Shown here: piece after piece, positions 5,164 through 5,925 of the stretch
How the letters are laid out: every line of letters starts with the position of its first letter
Numbering within the stretch: the stretch's first letter is position 1
Assembly: GCA_905372345.1 (NCBI GenBank)
Contig: CAJPPE010000112.1
Span: forward strand, 1 to 5,925
Length of the DNA stretch: 5,925 bases
Direction of reading: 5' to 3'
DNA from: an uncultured Treponema sp.
Lineage (GTDB): Bacteria; Spirochaetota; Spirochaetia; Treponematales; Treponemataceae
Notes under the pieces: model-generated
What the model saw: only the letters and a program-made list of their open reading frames with translations
What the model was told of the DNA's origin: nothing
The model's database searches: none
Position numbers and translations under genes: made by a program

Positions 5164-5925
5164 TTATTTTTTATATTTTTGCTCGACCAGTTTTTTTACA
5201 AACTCGTCTTTAGCAACATAAGGAATAGTGATGTGGCCTTTTGAATAGTTTTTGTTGTATTCGATACTGGTGGTAATTGAATTTTCGTTGCGGGCCCAGT
5301 TTCGGCGGGCTACGCCTCCCATTACGTCCCACATAATGGCCGATTTGATGATTTCGTCAACACGCTCGCTTCCGTCAAGCACGAGGCCGAAACCTCCGTT
5401 AATGGATTTTCCGATACCTACACCGCCGCCGTTGTGGAGGGCTACAAGGCTCATTCCCCGGGCTGCGTTTCCGGCATAGCACTGTACGGCCATGTCTGCC
5501 ATTACGTTACTTCCGTCTTTGATATTGGAAGTTTCGCGGAAAGGCGAATCGGTGCCGCTTACGTCGTGGTGGTCGCGTCCCATCATAACGGGGCCGATCT
5601 CGCCCTTGCGTACCATTTCGTTAAACTTTAAGGCAATGTCGCGTCTTCCTTCAGCATCTTGATAAAGAATTCTGGCCTGAGTTCCTACAACGAGCTTATT
5701 CTTTTTGGCATCGCGTACCCAGTAGTAGTTGTCCCTGTCCTGTCCGCGTCGGTCGGGGTTGATACAGCTCATTGCGGCTGCGTCCGTCTTGTCCAAGTCT
5801 TCAGGTTTTCCCGACAAACATACCCAGCGGAAGGGGCCGTAACCGTAGTCAAAGAGTTCGGGTCCCATAAGGTCTTCTACATAAGAGGGGAAGATAAAGC
5901 CGTCTTTTTCATCGATTCCGTTTTT
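5164..5925 (-). CDS. hutU: Urocanate hydratase, C-terminal part (5' end off window)
   Basis: The last 253 codons of urocanase (EC 4.2.1.49), the NAD+-dependent cytoplasmic enzyme that hydrates urocanate to 4-imidazolone-5-propionate in histidine degradation. The frame is open to the right edge (KNGIDEKDGFIFPSYVEDL), so the N-terminus and start are outside. Diagnostic blocks are FDYGYGPFRWVCLSGKPEDL, GRDHHDVSGTDSPFRETSN, DGSNVMADMAVQC, ALHNGGGVGIG and NGGFGLVLDG. These match the long urocanase type (about 670 residues) found in animals and some anaerobes rather than the shorter form of about 555 residues in Bacillus and Pseudomonas. In the short form the block FQGLPARICW carries a cysteine; here it reads VVGTQARILY, with Leu (codon 5667-5665) in its place. 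The gene is richer in G+C than its neighbours. In an amino-acid-fermenting treponeme it would feed histidine carbon to glutamate. Confidence 0.96.
   Translation of the reverse strand, partial: KNGIDEKDGFIFPSYVEDLMGPELFDYGYGPFRWVCLSGKPEDLDKTDAAAMSCINPDRRGQDRDNYYWVRDAKKNKLVVGTQARILYQDAEGRRDIALKFNEMVRKGEIGPVMMGRDHHDVSGTDSPFRETSNIKDGSNVMADMAVQCYAGNAARGMSLVALHNGGGVGIGKSINGGFGLVLDGSERVDEIIKSAIMWDVMGGVARRNWARNENSITTSIEYNKNYSKGHITIPYVAKDEFVKKLVEQKYKK

Noticed and set aside
5252..5631. Two overlapping plus-strand ORFs opposite urocanase
   Set aside because: Both are shadows produced by the GC-rich codons of a strongly conserved enzyme.

Overview
The window looks like chromosomal DNA of a host-associated spirochaete, most likely an oral Treponema close to T. 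denticola. This is inferred from family resemblance and was not checked by a search. The supporting points are AT-rich DNA, a long-form (eukaryote-like) urocanate hydratase as expected in an amino-acid fermenter, double-membrane housekeeping genes (a LolA-like carrier and a RodZ-like protein), and a membrane protein with a strongly acidic repeat tail. All genes are on the minus strand, so transcription runs from high to low coordinates.

Layout in the direction of transcription: (1) 5925-5164 is the C-terminal part of urocanate hydratase, whose start lies beyond the right edge; it ends at a clear stem-loop terminator (5150-5113). (2) A 112-bp gap holds that terminator and a sigma70-type promoter very close to the next start codon. 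(3) A compact three-gene operon follows: a secreted LolA-like protein (5051-4383), a RodZ-like HTH/transmembrane/DUF4115 protein (4362-3244, 20 bp later) and the ribosomal protein S12 methylthiotransferase RimO (3237-1813, 6 bp later). (4) A 159-bp gap has no convincing terminator but has candidate promoter elements. (5) 1653-1 is a TTG-started, two-transmembrane protein with a roughly 265-residue extracytoplasmic domain, probably Cache-like. Its cytoplasmic tail contains seven 12-residue acidic tandem repeats, and it runs off the left edge.

The operon combines envelope lipoprotein handling (LolA-like), cell-shape scaffolding (RodZ-like) and ribosome modification (RimO). RodZ/RimO neighbourhoods are familiar in other bacteria, so this part is conserved housekeeping. 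Urocanase is a separate transcription unit for histidine breakdown and is visibly more GC-rich than its neighbours. The least explained element is the membrane protein with the 36-bp in-frame repeat array and its 72-bp higher-order pattern. I see no mobile element, CRISPR array, tRNA, rRNA or phage gene. Apart from the repeat protein, nothing here looks like a new multi-gene system.
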